This document shows, in pieces, positions 11,979 to 23,935 of a stretch of 64,000 nt of DNA. A program made the position numbers and the translations under genes. Numbering within the stretch: the first letter of the stretch is position 1; every line of letters starts with the position of its first letter. Under the pieces are notes generated by a model that was given only the letters and a program-made list of their open reading frames with translations, did no database searches and was not told where the DNA came from. The stretch comes from Warburgia ugandensis (lineage: Eukaryota > Streptophyta > Magnoliopsida > Canellales > Canellaceae): NCBI GenBank assembly GCA_035236585.1, contig CP141138.1, forward strand, positions 30,577,437 through 30,641,436. The letters are read 5' to 3'.

Positions 11979-13760
11979 TTGATCAAGAGTCTAGTTAATG
12001 ACATTCATCCACCACTGTCCATTTCTGATCCACTAGAGGCTTGTCTCATGCACTTTAATGGAGAATCTGATCTAGACAAGTCTATTAAGGAGGTAAACAA
12101 CCTTCTAGAGGTTGCTTCAATCAGGGATACCTCCAAGGGGGTCCTTATGTGGAGCCACTTCCACCTTCTGAATCTGTCCCAATACTCTTGATAGAGCAAC
12201 CACCATCTCTAGACCTAAAATCCTTACCTAACAACTTGAAATATTCATACCTAGGCCCAGATGAAACCTTACCTATGATAATAACAACATATTTAGATAA
12301 TGAACACGAGGGAAAGCTTTTAGATGTCCTTAAGGAACATAAAACTGCTCTAGGGTGGACAATAGCATACTTAAAAGGGACTAGTCTAGCTGTATGCATG
12401 CATAGGATACAACTAGAAGAAAATGCAAAACCATCTAAGAAAACTCAAAGCTGACTTAATCCCTACATGAAGGACGTGGTTAAATCTAAACTCCTAAGGC
12501 TTTTTTATCTTGGTATTATACATCCTATCTCTAATAACACTTGATTTAACACCATTCAGGTTGTACCAAAGAAATCCAAGGTCATAGTAGTAAACAATGA
12601 AGATAATGACCAAGGTCCCACTTGCATGACCATTGGGTTGAGAGTTTGCATTGACTATTGAAAATTGAATGTTGCCATAAGAAAAGATCACTTTCCTCTC
12701 TACCCTTCATTGATCAAATGCTAGAGAGGTTGACTAGACATAGTTATTACTATTTTCTAGACGGGTATTTCAGTTATAACCAGATTACTATGGAACCAAA
12801 GGATTAGGAGAAGACCACCTTCACCTGTCCCTTTAGAACCTTCGCTTACCAACATATGCCTTTTGGGCTTTGTAACGCTCTAGCTACATTTCAAAGGTGT
12901 ATGTTGAGCATTTTCTATGATATGGTAGAAAGGTTTCTTGAGGTGTTTATGGATGACTTCTTAGTATTTGGGTCATCATTTGATGAGTACCTGCACCACT
13001 TAAAGTTAGTTATTGCAAGATGTTAGGAGAAAAATCTTGTTTTAAATTGGGAAAAGTGCATTTTATGATATAAAGTGGGATAGTTTTAGGCTACATAATA
13101 TCACCAAATGGGATAGAAGTTGATAAAGCAAGGTTGGATTTAATATCCAACCTTCCTTTACTAAGGACATTGAAAGAAATCAACTCCTTTTTAGGGCATG
13201 CTAACTTTATAGAAACTTCATCAAGGATTTTAGTAAAATTGCCAAGCCCCTCTATAAGGCCATTTTTTGCTTTAATGAGGACTATAAGAAAGCATTTGAG
13301 TGAATCAAGGCCGAGTTGACTTTTGCACCTATTATTTGACCACTAGATTGGAATGCATCATTTGAGATGTGATGCGTTGGATTATGCCATTGGAGTTGTT
13401 TTGGGGCAACGCATCAATAAACTTCCCCATATACTATATTGCGCTAGTAAAACACTAAATGACATGCAACTTAATTATGCGACCAGAAAAAAAGAGTTGT
13501 TAGCTGTAGTGCTTGCTTTGGATAAGTTTAGACTATATGTATTAGGGTCTAAAGTTATAATGTACTTGGATCATGCATCTTTAAAGTATCTCCTTTCCAA
13601 AAAGGATATGAAACCTAGGTTGATCCATTGGATACTACTGCTGTAGGAGTTTGACTTAGAAATTTGGGATAAGAAAGGTTTCAAAATGTTGTAATTATCC
13701 AGACTAGTGGTGGAGCATACTAACGATCACATGCCTATAACTGGATCCTTCTTGGATGAA
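11979..13760 (+). pseudogene. Athila-type reverse transcriptase-RNase H (element H)
   Basis: A linker with DPLEACLMHFNGESDLDKSI (about 12030) precedes LDLKSLPNNLKYSYLGPDET (12195-12260) and LKEHKTALGWTI, the standard Athila pre-RT order. RT blocks in order are: VCIDY (12645-12660), DHFPLYPSLI (12690), FLDGYFSYNQITME (12755), the MPFGLCNALATFQRCMLSIF block (12855), VFMDDFLVFGSSFDEYLHHL (12946), which holds the YxDD-equivalent MDD, and NSFLGHANF (13176). RNase H reads [20 protein letters not shown] (13359), [14 protein letters not shown] and [16 protein letters not shown], up to about 13680. Stops and frameshifts occur at several points, for example in VIARC*EKNLVLNWEKC (13010-13060). It is inactive but the most complete pol in the window. 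Confidence 0.9.
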
Positions 13761-13992
13761 CAATTGTTGCATATTTCCCAGTTGCCTTGGTATGACGATA
13801 TTATTAATTATCTTGTTATAGGACAGATGCCTAATCATTGGACAAACAAGATAAAAAGAGATTTTTAACAGAGGTTAGATATTTTACTTGGGATGATCTG
13901 TACTTATTCAAGTACTATTCCAATCAGGTGATTAGAAGATGTAAACTAGATAGTGAACATAATCAAATCATCTCCTTTTGTCATGATCGTGC
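13761..13992 (+). pseudogene. Truncated integrase N-terminus (element H)
   Basis: Follows RNase H with QLLHISQLPWYDDIINYLV, a KRFLTEVRYFTWDDLYLFKY block and IIRRC. It ends at IISFCHDRA, where the HHCC zinc-binding domain would continue as CGGHF in Athila integrases. From about 13992 the sequence no longer matches integrase: the DDE catalytic core and C-terminus are absent. The sequence that follows resembles the inner part of element A. Confidence 0.8.
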
Positions 13993-14570
13993 ATCTAGAA
14001 ATCTCTTATGGAGAGCCCTGAACTCATTTATTACTAATAATAAGATGAAAATCTCTTATGATTATTCTGAGCCACAAAGTTAACAACCATCCATAGAAAC
14101 CTCCAACTCATATCTACTAGAGCCATGTCCCGCTCCTTATTATGAATATGATGAAGAGACTTCCATTGGTGAAGAAAATGAAGCTCTAGAAACATTCAAC
14201 CTAAATACTCTAAATTTGTGTCCTGCTTATTTTAATGACTTTGATGAAGACACCCATTGAGGAGGTGAACAAACTATTGGATATTGTGCCTTTAATGAAC
14301 ACTTCTCAATGGCAAGCTAAAGTAGATCTCCCTATAGAGTTGAAATTTATATTGAACATTACAATGTAGAAGATGTACATGAATGAGAGTTACTGGCCTT
14401 ATTTAAACCATCACAAGATAGATGATGTCCATCAACCTACTATAGGGTACACATCAGAAGAGAATACAAGTTTAAGCCAAACCATATCCCTACCCCAAGT
14501 ATTATAAGAACAACCTTTTAGGGAAGGGTAGAGTTATCATATTATCCTATTTTGAGACAATGTAAGGGAA
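13993..14570 (+). pseudogene. 3' internal module of a family-2-type retroelement
   Basis: Similar to element A near 44000-44330. Both have a tactaataat-like start and an Athila pre-RT linker-like segment. Here that reads DFDEDTPIEEVNKLLDIVPL in one frame; compare SIKEVNNLLEVASIRDTSK in H and IDTSIDENLIYEIL in A. No enzyme domain is present. It is separated from H's integrase by an abrupt join and leads straight into the tandem array. The simplest reading is the 3' half of a non-autonomous element joined to H by recombination or deletion. Confidence 0.55.
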
Positions 14571-14643
14571 ATGGAGGAAAAAGATACACTGAAGAGAATG
14601 ATCAATGTTATCCCTTAATTTGGTCAAGACGAGGACCATTCAT

Positions 14644-17600
14644 CTCCATATGGTCCAACAAAATGCATGGTAGTACATGAAGTCATCATGTTACCACCAC
14701 TTCAAAATATAAGGTGAAGGAATTATATTGACTACATTGAAATATGAAAAATAGGGGATCATCAATATTGTCCCACAACATTCAAAACTATGGTGGTCTA
14801 TTGTATCGTAACGATACCACCACCTACAATTTTTAGGTCGAGGTGCTTTATAGACTACAACAAGATTCTAAGGTGGCATGAGAAATCTTACCATTTTGTT
14901 CCTAAGATTACAATTAGGAAAAAATAGTTTAATTAGTTAGATTTAGGAAAATTTTGATTAGTTGCAGACCTCATTTGACAGAAGACATTAAACTTAGCAC
15001 TCTCTAGGAAGCAACCTAGATGTTTTTAAAATCTCCATCTTCTACATCTTTCCAATATCATATAGGATCCTATGTTTTTGAACATTGGCTCAATGTTTCA
15101 TTAAGGTTGGAGGGAGTAGATGCACATAGAGATTTTGCATTTTCTTCAGTTTAAAAATAAAGAAAAGGTTTTTGAGGTATAGTTCCCTTACTGTGATAAG
15201 AACTAGATTTTCAGACTTAGTAATTCTAGTATTTTCACCACTTAATGGAAGTGTATATGACTAGTTCGCATTTTATTCAAGTGTCAAAGGATCTTATGAA
15301 AGTTAGCTCTCAAAAAGTATTTAGACATTGCACATAGTCCATCTACAGTAGAATTAGTTGATCGATGGATTTGAGTAGCTCTATAATATCTGTCAATTTT
15401 CACACATAATTATATAATTTTATTCAAGAAAATCATGAAAATTAGGAAGTTGAGTTTTTAGGTAATTTTTAATTGTAGAGACCAAATTGAGAATTTAACC
15501 ATTGGTGATTAGATACTTCTAGAAAAATGGAATCCAACGACACTAAGAACACCTAAAACGGAGTTTGGATGAAAAAGTTATGAGTGTTTGAAGTCAAGGA
15601 ACATTCCAATAATTTTCCAAGTGGGCCGGTTTGAGTATTTTTTAAAACAGAAAAGATTTGACCCATAGTGGGCCATTTTGATAACAGCACCCCCTTTAGT
15701 CATACTGTGTGTATTGCACGAGGCATGCAACATAGCCCTACTGCAGTAGTCCCTGCCGTGTTTTATATGGTCCAACAAAAAGTATGGTAGTACATGAAGT
15801 CATGATGTTACCACCACTTCAAAATACAAGGTGGAGGAATTATATTGACTACATTGAAATACTACAAATAGGGGATTATCAATATTGTCCCAAAACATTC
15901 AAAACTATGGTGGTCTATTGTATCGTAATGATGCCACTACCTACAATTTTGAGGTGGAGGCGCTTTATAGACAACAACAAGACTCTAAGGTGGCGTGAGA
16001 TATCTTGCCATTTTGTTCTTAAGATTAAGATTAGGAAAAATTAGTTTAATTAGTTAGATTTAGGAAAAAATTGATTAGTTGCAGACCTTGTTTGATGGAA
16101 GACATTAAACTTAACACTCTCTAAGAGGCAACCTAGATGTTTTTAAAATCTCCATCTTCTACATCTTTCCAATATCATATAGGATCCTATGCTTTTGAAC
16201 ATGAGGGACAATGTTTCATTAAGGTTGGAGGGTGTAGATGCACATAGAGATTTTGAATTTTCAAAAGTTTTTTTTTTAATTTTTAAGAAAGCCTTTTGAG
16301 GTATAGTTCCCTTACTGTGATAAAAATAGGATTTTTAGACTTAGTAATTTTACTATTTTAGCCACTTAATGGAAGTGTATATGACTAGTTTGCATTTTAT
16401 TCATGTGTTAAAGCATTTAATGAAAGTTAGTGATCAAAAAGAATTTAGACATAGGACATAGTCCATCTATAGTGGAATTAGTTGATCGATGGATTTGAGT
16501 GGCTTTATAATGTCTGTAAATTTTCAGACATAATTATATAATTTTATTCGAGAATTTCATGAAAATTAGGAAGTTGAGTTTTTAGGTAAATTTTAATTAT
16601 AGAGACCAAATTGAGAATTGAAACATGGTGATAAGATAGTTCTGGAAAAATGGAATCTAACGACACTAAGAACATCTAAAACAGAGTTTGGATGAAAAAG
16701 TTATGTGTATTTGAAGTCGAGGAGCATTCTAACAATTTTCCAAGTGGGCCCGTTTGACTATTTTTTAAAACAGAAAAGATATGAAACATAGTGGGCCATT
16801 TTGATAACAACACCCCCTTTAGTCATACAGTGTGTATTGTATGCTGCAGGCACCACAGCCCTATTGTAGTAGTCCCTACCATGTTTTATATGGTCCAATA
16901 AAATGCATGGTAGTACTTGAAGTCATCATGTTACCACCGCTTCAAAATGCAAGGTGGAGGAATTAGAGTGACTACATTGAAATACTAAAAATAGGAGATC
17001 ATCAATATTGTCCCACAACATTCAAAACTATGGTGGTCTATTATATCGTAATGATACCACCACCTACAATTTTTCGGTGGAGGCACTTTATAGACTACTG
17101 CAAGATTCCAAGGTGGCATCACATATCTTACCATTTTGTTCTTAAGATTAAGATTAGGAAAAATTAGTTTAATTAGTTAGATTTAGAAAAAATTTGATTA
17201 GTTGTAGACGTTGTTTGACGGAAGACATTAAACTTGGCACTCTTTACGAGGCAACCTAGATGTTTTAAAATCTCCATCTTCTACATCTTTCCAATATCAT
17301 ATAGGATCCTATGCTTTTGAACAATGGGGACAATGTTTCATTAAGGTTGGAGGGTGTAGATGCACATAGAGATTTTGAATTTTCATGAGTTTTTTTTTTT
17401 TTTTTTAATTTCATGATTTAAAAAAAGAGAGAGGTTATTGAGGTATAGTTCCCTTACTGTCATAAGAACGAGATTGTTAGACTTCGTAATTCTATTATTT
17501 TCACCACTTAATGGAAGTGTATATGACTAGATTACACTTTATTCATGTGTTAAAGCATTTTATGAAAGTTAGCTCTCAAAAAGTATTTAGATATAGCACA

Positions 17601-19852
17601 TAGCCCATCTACAGTAGAATTAGTTGATTGATGGATTTGAGTGGCTCTATAATGTCTGTAAATTTTCAAACATAATTATATAATTTTATTTGAAAATTTC
17701 ATGAAAATTAGGAAGTTGAGTTTTTAGGTAATTTTTAATTATAGTGACCAAATTGAGAATTGAAACATTGGTGATTAGATAGTTCTGGAAAAATGGAATC
17801 CAACGACATTAAGAACACCTAAAACGGAATTTGGATGAAAAAGTTATGAGTGTTTGAAGTCGAGGAACATTCTAATAATTTTCCAAGTGGGGTTGTTTGA
17901 CTATTTTTTTAAACAGAAAGGATTTGAAACATAGTGGGCCAATTTGATAACAGCACCCCCTTTAGTCATACCGGGTATGTGGCTGGCAACACAGCCCTAC
18001 TATAGTAGTCACTGTCGTGTTTTATATGGTCCAACAAAATACATGGTAGTACATGAAGTCATCATGTTACCACCACTTCAAAATACAAGGTGGAGGAATT
18101 ATATTGGCTACATTGAAATACTAAAAATAGGGGATCATCAATATTGTCCCACAACATTCAAAACTATGGTGGTCTATAGTATCGTAATGATACCACCACC
18201 TACAATTTTTAGGTCGAGGCACTTTATAGACTACTGGAAGATTCTAAGGTGGTGTGAGATATCTTGCCATTTTGTTCTTAAGATTACGATTAGGAAAAAT
18301 TAGTTTAATTAGTTAGATTTAGAAAATATTTGATTAGTTGTAGACGTTGTTTGACGGAAGACATTAAACTTGGCACTCTTTACGAGGCAACCTAGATGTT
18401 TTTAAAATCTCCATCTTCTACATCTTTCCAATATCATATAGGATCCTATGCTTTTGAACAATGGGGACAATGTTTCATTAAGGTTGGAGGGGGTAGATGC
18501 ACATAGAGATTTTGAATTTTCATGAGTTTTTTTTTTTTTTTTAATTTCATGATTTAAAAAAAGAGAGAGGTTATTGAGGTATAGTTCCCTTACTGTCATA
18601 AGAACGAGATTGTTAGACTTCGTAATTCTACTATTTTCACCACTTAATGGAAGTGTATATGACTAATTTGCACTTTATTCATGTGTTAAAGAATTTTATG
18701 AAAGTTAGCTCTCAAAAAGTATTTAGACATAGCACATAGTCCATCTACAGTAGAATTAGTTCATTGATGGATTTGAGTGGCTCTATAATGTCTATAAATT
18801 TACACACATAATTATATAATTTTATTCGAGAATTTCATGAAAATTAGGAAGTTGAGTTTTTAGGTAATTTTTAATTATAGAGACCAAATTGAGAATTGAA
18901 ACATTAGTGATTTGATGGTTCTGGAAAAGTGGAATCCAACGACATTAAGAACACCTAAAATGGAATTTGGATGAAAAAGTTATGAGCGTTTGAAGTCGAG
19001 GAACATTCTAATAATTTTCCAAGTGGGGCCATTTGACTATTTTTTAAAACAGAAAAGATTTGAAATGTGGCAGGCAACACAACCCTACTGTAGTATTCCC
19101 CGTAGTGTTTTATATGGTCCAACAAAATTCATGGTAGCACATGAAGTCATCATGTTACCACCACTTCAAAATACAAGGTGGAGGAATTATATTGACTACA
19201 TTGAAATACTAAAAATATGGGATCATCAATATTGTCCCACAGCATTCAAAACTATGGTGGTCTATTGTATCATAATGATACCACCACCTACAATTTTTTG
19301 GTAGTGGCGCTTTATAGACTATTGCAAAATTCTAAGGTGGTGTGAGAAATCTTGCCATTTTGTTCCTAAGATTAAAATTAGGAAAAATGAGTTTAATTAG
19401 TTAGATTTAGGAAAATTTTGTTTAGTTGCAGGCCTTTTTTGATGGAAGACATTAAACTTAGCACTCTCTGGGAGACAACCCAGTTGTTTTTAAAATCTCC
19501 ATCTTCTACATCTTTCCAATATCATGTAGGATCCTATGTTTTTGAACACTGGGGACAATGTTTCATTTAGGTTGGAGGGTGTAGATGCACATAGAGATGT
19601 TGAATTTTCTTGAGTCTTTAAAAAAAAAAGAAAAAGGCTTTTGAGGTATATTTCCTTTACTATGATAAGAATTGGATTTTTAGACATAGTAATTCTACTA
19701 TTTTCATCGCTTAATGGAAGTGTATATGACTAGTTTGCATTTTATTCATGTGTTAAAGCATTTTATGAATCTAACGTTCTCAAAAAGTATTTAGACATAG
19801 CACATAGTCCATCTATAGTAGAATTAGTTGATTGATGGATTTGGGTGGATCT
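14644..19852 (+). repeat. Tandem array, five units of about 1.1 kb
   Basis: The marker tatatggtccaacaaaat recurs at 14644 (slightly altered), 15761, 16884, 18020 and 19108, giving periods of about 1117, 1123, 1136 and 1088 bp. The fifth copy stops near 19852. Each unit contains (a) an open or nearly open frame of about 86 codons; (b) a block with gcactctctRggaggcaacc, the pre-3'LTR motif of Athila/Tat elements; (c) a gggacaatgtttcattaagg-like block; and (d) a non-coding block with 'atccaacgacactaagaac'. Parts a-c match element A at about 44640-45100. Units differ by scattered substitutions and homopolymer length, so the array is not brand new. Copies 3 and 4 look most alike. Confidence 0.9.
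15784..16044 (+). CDS. Conserved short reading frame of the tandem unit (copy 2)
   Basis: 86 codons from MVVHEVMMLPPLQNTRWRNY to the IRKN end. The same frame is open in copy 4 (inside 17944-18303) and copy 5 (to 19304, C-terminus truncated), and broken by single stops in copies 1 and 3. It is internally repetitive: residues 1-41 (MVV-x5-MLPPL-x3-RWR-x2-IDYIEIL) align with residues 42-82 (MVV-x5-MPLPT-x3-RWR-x2-IDNNKTL). The second ATG at 15907 is exactly 123 bp after the first. Element A has a single related copy near 44660 (IDYREILKWNENL). No known domain; it may be the tail of an Athila-type 3' ORF. Expression is unproven. Confidence 0.4.
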   Translation: MVVHEVMMLPPLQNTRWRNYIDYIEILQIGDYQYCPKTFKTMVVYCIVMMPLPTILRWRRFIDNNKTLRWREISCHFVLKIKIRKN

Positions 19853-20920
19853 CGTTTTGGTCTCCATATGTTTGTTTAGCATTCATGTAGCATTATGATT
19901 ATTGCTAAGATTGATACATCCATAAGTACCCACAGCGTGATGACTCGTGGAAGATTGGTATGAGTACTTATGACCAGATGTGAGAGTTTGTTGTACACTC
20001 AAGGGTTACGAGCAGATTGTGAGCCCTTTTATTTATGACATGAGCTTGTATTTGATATGATGTATTTTCTTTTACTTGGCACTATTAGATTTATGAGTCA
20101 TATTTTAAACTATGTTATGTATGTCATGTTGATTTGACTCATGTGATTCTTATAACTTGTATAAAATCTTACATGCCATATTGATTTTTGATTTTGACAT
20201 GAATTATATCATGATACTATTTTTGTTTATGAGACTTGACTATTTAGTTTTCATACCTTTATTACATCCATGAGTTTTATTAGGAATTATGCTTTTTATC
20301 TGTCACACTATAGGTATCCATTTTTTTAATATTAAATGTCTATGTACCTACACAAGCAATAGCTAATTGAGGCATTTCTATTCTTCTTGCAATGCCTCAG
20401 ATATAGAGTGGGACACCAGAAAGGGCAAATAGGTGGAGGATCATTAAAGGCAGCGGGTATTACAACAGCATTTTGAGACTATCATACTGATGTACGTTGT
20501 TGACTTGACATGATTTTAGACTTGTATATGGGCTGTATGTATTTAAATGTTTCTTGATACGTGCTTTAGACTTGTGGACATGGCCTTATGGACTGAGGTT
20601 GAGTCATAATGGATAGACCCTTGTTCTTGATGATTTAAGTATTTCTAATATTATTACTTGTGATTTCTAACATGGTTTTTTTTTATGTGGTCAGATATGA
20701 CACGTCTTATGTTATGTGTTGATATCATTTCTTATATTCATGTTTATCACATTTTCTTGTGGATTGTTTGATGCTCAGAGGTTTGAAAAATGTGTTGTTA
20801 CTTAGATTTTCATGCTTTTGAATATAATTTTGACTTATTGATATTTGAGAAAGGAATTCCACCTATTTTATATTTATGATATATATATATATTTAGTGTT
20901 TGAAAATTTGGGATGTCACA
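19853..20920 (+). mobile_element. LTR (5'-truncated) of gypsy element E
   Basis: Ends at 20920 with ggatgtcaca, immediately before a primer-binding site, which fixes it as the 3' end of a 5' LTR. The left side abuts the last tandem unit at about 19852. No TG start is obvious there, so the LTR is probably cut. It contains a TA-rich tract (20878-20893). No second copy is in the window. Confidence 0.6.
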
Positions 20921-20923
20921 GTT

Positions 20924-20935
20924 TGGTATTAGAGT
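20924..20935 (+). other. Primer-binding site, initiator-Met type (element E)
   Basis: tggtattagagt differs from the usual initiator-tRNA-Met site (tggtatcagagc) by two C-to-T changes. It lies three bases after the LTR end and 119 bases before the gag start. Confidence 0.75.
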
Positions 20936-21053
20936 GAGGTTTACTCCATCATGAGCACATCAATAAGTCCACTTAAGTGGTATAGCCCAAAAGTTATTAC
21001 TGAAAATAAATTGGAAATAAAACTTACTCTAGATTATATGGGTGTTATGATAG

Positions 21054-22250
21054 ATGGCTCCTAGGAGGAGAATGAGATCCACCCCTGGCCCCAACTATTG
21101 CTACCCATACTGAGCCCCCAGGGTAGGGAGAACATGATGCAGGCTTAGTGATGCAAGTGATTTAGGGTCCGATACCACACATACATCAATAGATTCAGGC
21201 AGTAGTGCATGCCACAAACTCAAAACATATGGCGATGACTGCAACAACCCTGATGGAGTCATCATCTTAGTCATCCCACTTGGTACTGATAGTAGCAATA
21301 CCTAAATCCTTTGAGGGCGATGCTTCGAGGAGTTCTGGCAGAGCAGACAAACTACTAAAAAGATTCCAAAAGATGGTACCACACTTCCATTTGGAAGGTA
21401 ACACAAATGATGCAAAGAAGTAGTTATTTGATGTTGAAAGAGCATTTGAAGCTATGAAGTTTCCTACAGAGGACCAAGTGTTGATAGCAGTCTATCTATT
21501 AAAGGTGAGGTAGGCTTTTGGTGGCAGACCTTTCAGAGGACCCACTCTTTGACTACAAACGCACTTACTTGGAAGCCCTTTGATGACCGGTACTTCCCAC
21601 CTCATGCACTATAGGCAATGAAGAGGGAATTTGCTACCTAGGAGTAGCATGGCATGAGCATTCAATAGTACTTGAATTGGTTTACCAGACTAAGGAGATT
21701 TGCACCCAATACTTTTGCCTCGGACAAGAAGGCTACTGACAAATTTGTAGATGGAGTAACACTCGTATTGAGAAACTAAGTCATTGTCTCATGTCCTGCA
21801 ATAGTAGGAGAGGCAGCAGATATGGCCTTGATATTAGAGAAAGATTTTCTCAAGGCTAGGGGTCATTTGAGATAGCCCAATAAGGGTAACAAACCTTTTG
21901 TTCCAACACAATTACAGAGGGCTTTGGGTCACCATTAGCAGACTAGCAGGTAGAGGAGAAACACTGATAGTGGAAGATGCCATAGGTGTAATGGTGACAC
22001 CCAAGACAACCATGCCCTAGGGGATGTAGATAGCAGCAGTAATAACGATAGCTGCAACCACCCTTATAGACGTAACCTTTAAGATGTCTTGGTTGTAGAG
22101 AGATGGGACATTTTTGCAGATATTGTCCTAGAGGGCAAAGCGAACACCAGATTGAGATCGGGAGTATTGCGGAGATAGCATCATGTAGCCAGGGGCAAGT
22201 TTTTTCCATTACATCGAGGCAGGCATAGGCCTCGAACTAGGTCATGGAAG
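21054..22250 (+). pseudogene. Gag of chromovirus-like gypsy element E
   Basis: The ATG at 21054 gives MAPRRRMRSTPGPN, the basic start typical of plant chromovirus gags. The retrotransposon-gag fold region shows YFPPHAL-x-AMKREFA and LNWFTRLRRFAPNTFASD (21590-21725). A perfect CCHC zinc knuckle, CLGCREMGHFCRYC, lies at 22085-22126, with a second CxxC half-knuckle near 21970. The gag is broken by frameshifts near 21130 and 21340 and by several in-frame stops. Pol follows in the same order. Confidence 0.82.
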
Positions 22251-23932
22251 GTACTTTTCTTATCTTCAATCAGCATGCTAGGGTCCTTAATTTAGGATCC
22301 ACTCACTCTTTTATTTCTGCTTGCATCATGTTTGGATAAGTATACACATAAGTTAGCTTTTAGACTTGATCTAATGACATCTATGGGAGAGACAGTTGAG
22401 GCTAGTGAGTACCTTCAAGGGGTACCAGTGGAGATATCGAGCTTAAGGATGGATGCAACCTTATTTTGCTAGATATGGTTGATTATGATGTTATTTTAGA
22501 AATGGATTGGTTAGCCACCTATTGGGCTACCTTGGATTGCAATAAGAAGAGGGTTATTTTTAGTATACTAGGATAGCCAGTGACCTTATTCTAGGGTAGG
22601 AAGAACATCACTAGTACATGTATCATTTCTACCATGATGGTAGTGAGGTACTATTCATGAGAGTGCCGAGTCTTCCTCACTTATGTAACACTAACTTTTT
22701 ATGAGAGTTTGCATATGTCATTGACATTTTATGAGAGTTTGCATATGACTTTCTTGAGGAGTTACCTAGACTACCACGACGCAGAGAGATTGATTTTACT
22801 ATTGATCTAGTGCTAGGTACAGTTCCATTTCCAAGGCACCATTCAGGATGGCCCCAACAAAGTTGAGAGAGCTCAAGGTCCAGTTGTAGGAGTTACTTGA
22901 CAAAGGCTTTATTAGACCTAGTGGATCTCCCTTAGAGCACCAATCCTTTTTGTGAAGAAAAAGTATGAATCATTGTGATTATTTATAGATTATCGGTTGT
23001 TGAACAATGTTGTGGTGAAGAATTGATATCCATTGTCATGCATCAATAATTTATTTGATTAGCTTCAGTTGGCATAGATATTCTCTAAGATAGATTTGAG
23101 TTCGAGATACCACTAGTTCAGGATCAAGGAGGACAAAACCTCCAAGACTGCCTTTAGGACTCGGTATCGTCATTACGAGTTCCTAGTGATGCCTTTTGGT
23201 TTGACAAATGCACCGACATTATTCATGGACTTCATGAACCATGTCTTTCAAACTTATCTAGATAAGTTCATTATGATGTTTGTGGATGATATTCTGGCTT
23301 ACTCACCCAGCTGTGAGGCACACAGGGAACATCTCCATATGGTATTGGACACCCTGCATTGCCATCGCTTGCATGCTAAGTTTAGTAAGTGTGATTTTTA
23401 GCTAGAGTAGGTGCATTTCTTAGGCCACATGGTATCAAATGATGGAGTGGTTATAGACCCAGCTAAGGTGGAGGGAGTGCTGAAATGGGAAAGACTTACA
23501 ACAATGATTGAGATTCATAGCTTTCTCGGGCTGACGGGGTATTATTGCATATTTATTGAGGGATTCTCAAGGATTGCCTTACCTTGATTACCCTGACCAA
23601 GAAGGACACCAAGTTTGTTTGGAATGATGCTTATATGAAGAGCTTTTAAAAACTCAAGAGGAGACTTACCTCTACACCAGTGTTAATGCTGCCCTTAGGA
23701 TCTGATGGTTATGTAGTTTATTGCGATGCCTTTCGTAAGGGGCTGGGAACAGTAGATGCAGAATGGGAAGGTAATATCCTATGTGTCTAGGAAATTGAAG
23801 ACTCATGAGGTTAATTACCCCACCCATGACTTGGAGTTAGTGGCAGTGGTATTTGCATTGAAGTCTTGGTGGAACTACTTCTACAATGAGAAATTTGAAG
23901 TGTTTACTGATCATAATGGAATTTAATAATGG
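22251..23932 (+). pseudogene. Protease-RT-RNase H of gypsy element E, 3'-truncated
   Basis: The post-protease stretch reads GETVEASEYLQGVPVEI (22387), close to GEPVMACEYLQDVPIYV in element F. The RT starts with APFRMAPTKLRELKVQL then LLDKGFIRPSGSPL (22843-22930). It continues as [18 protein letters not shown] (23165) and FVDDILAYS (23280), where the VDD catalytic pair is intact. RNase H shows [20 protein letters not shown] (23776) and FTDHNGI (23920). The sequence then stops abruptly: the rest of RNase H, integrase and any chromodomain are gone, and minus-strand gag of element G begins. Stops interrupt the RT near 22980-23160. Confidence 0.87.
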
Positions 23933-23935
23933 AAT

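Noticed and set aside
14644-19852. Possible CRISPR-like array
   Set aside because: The repeats are about 1.1 kb with no spacer structure and lie in plant retroelement DNA.
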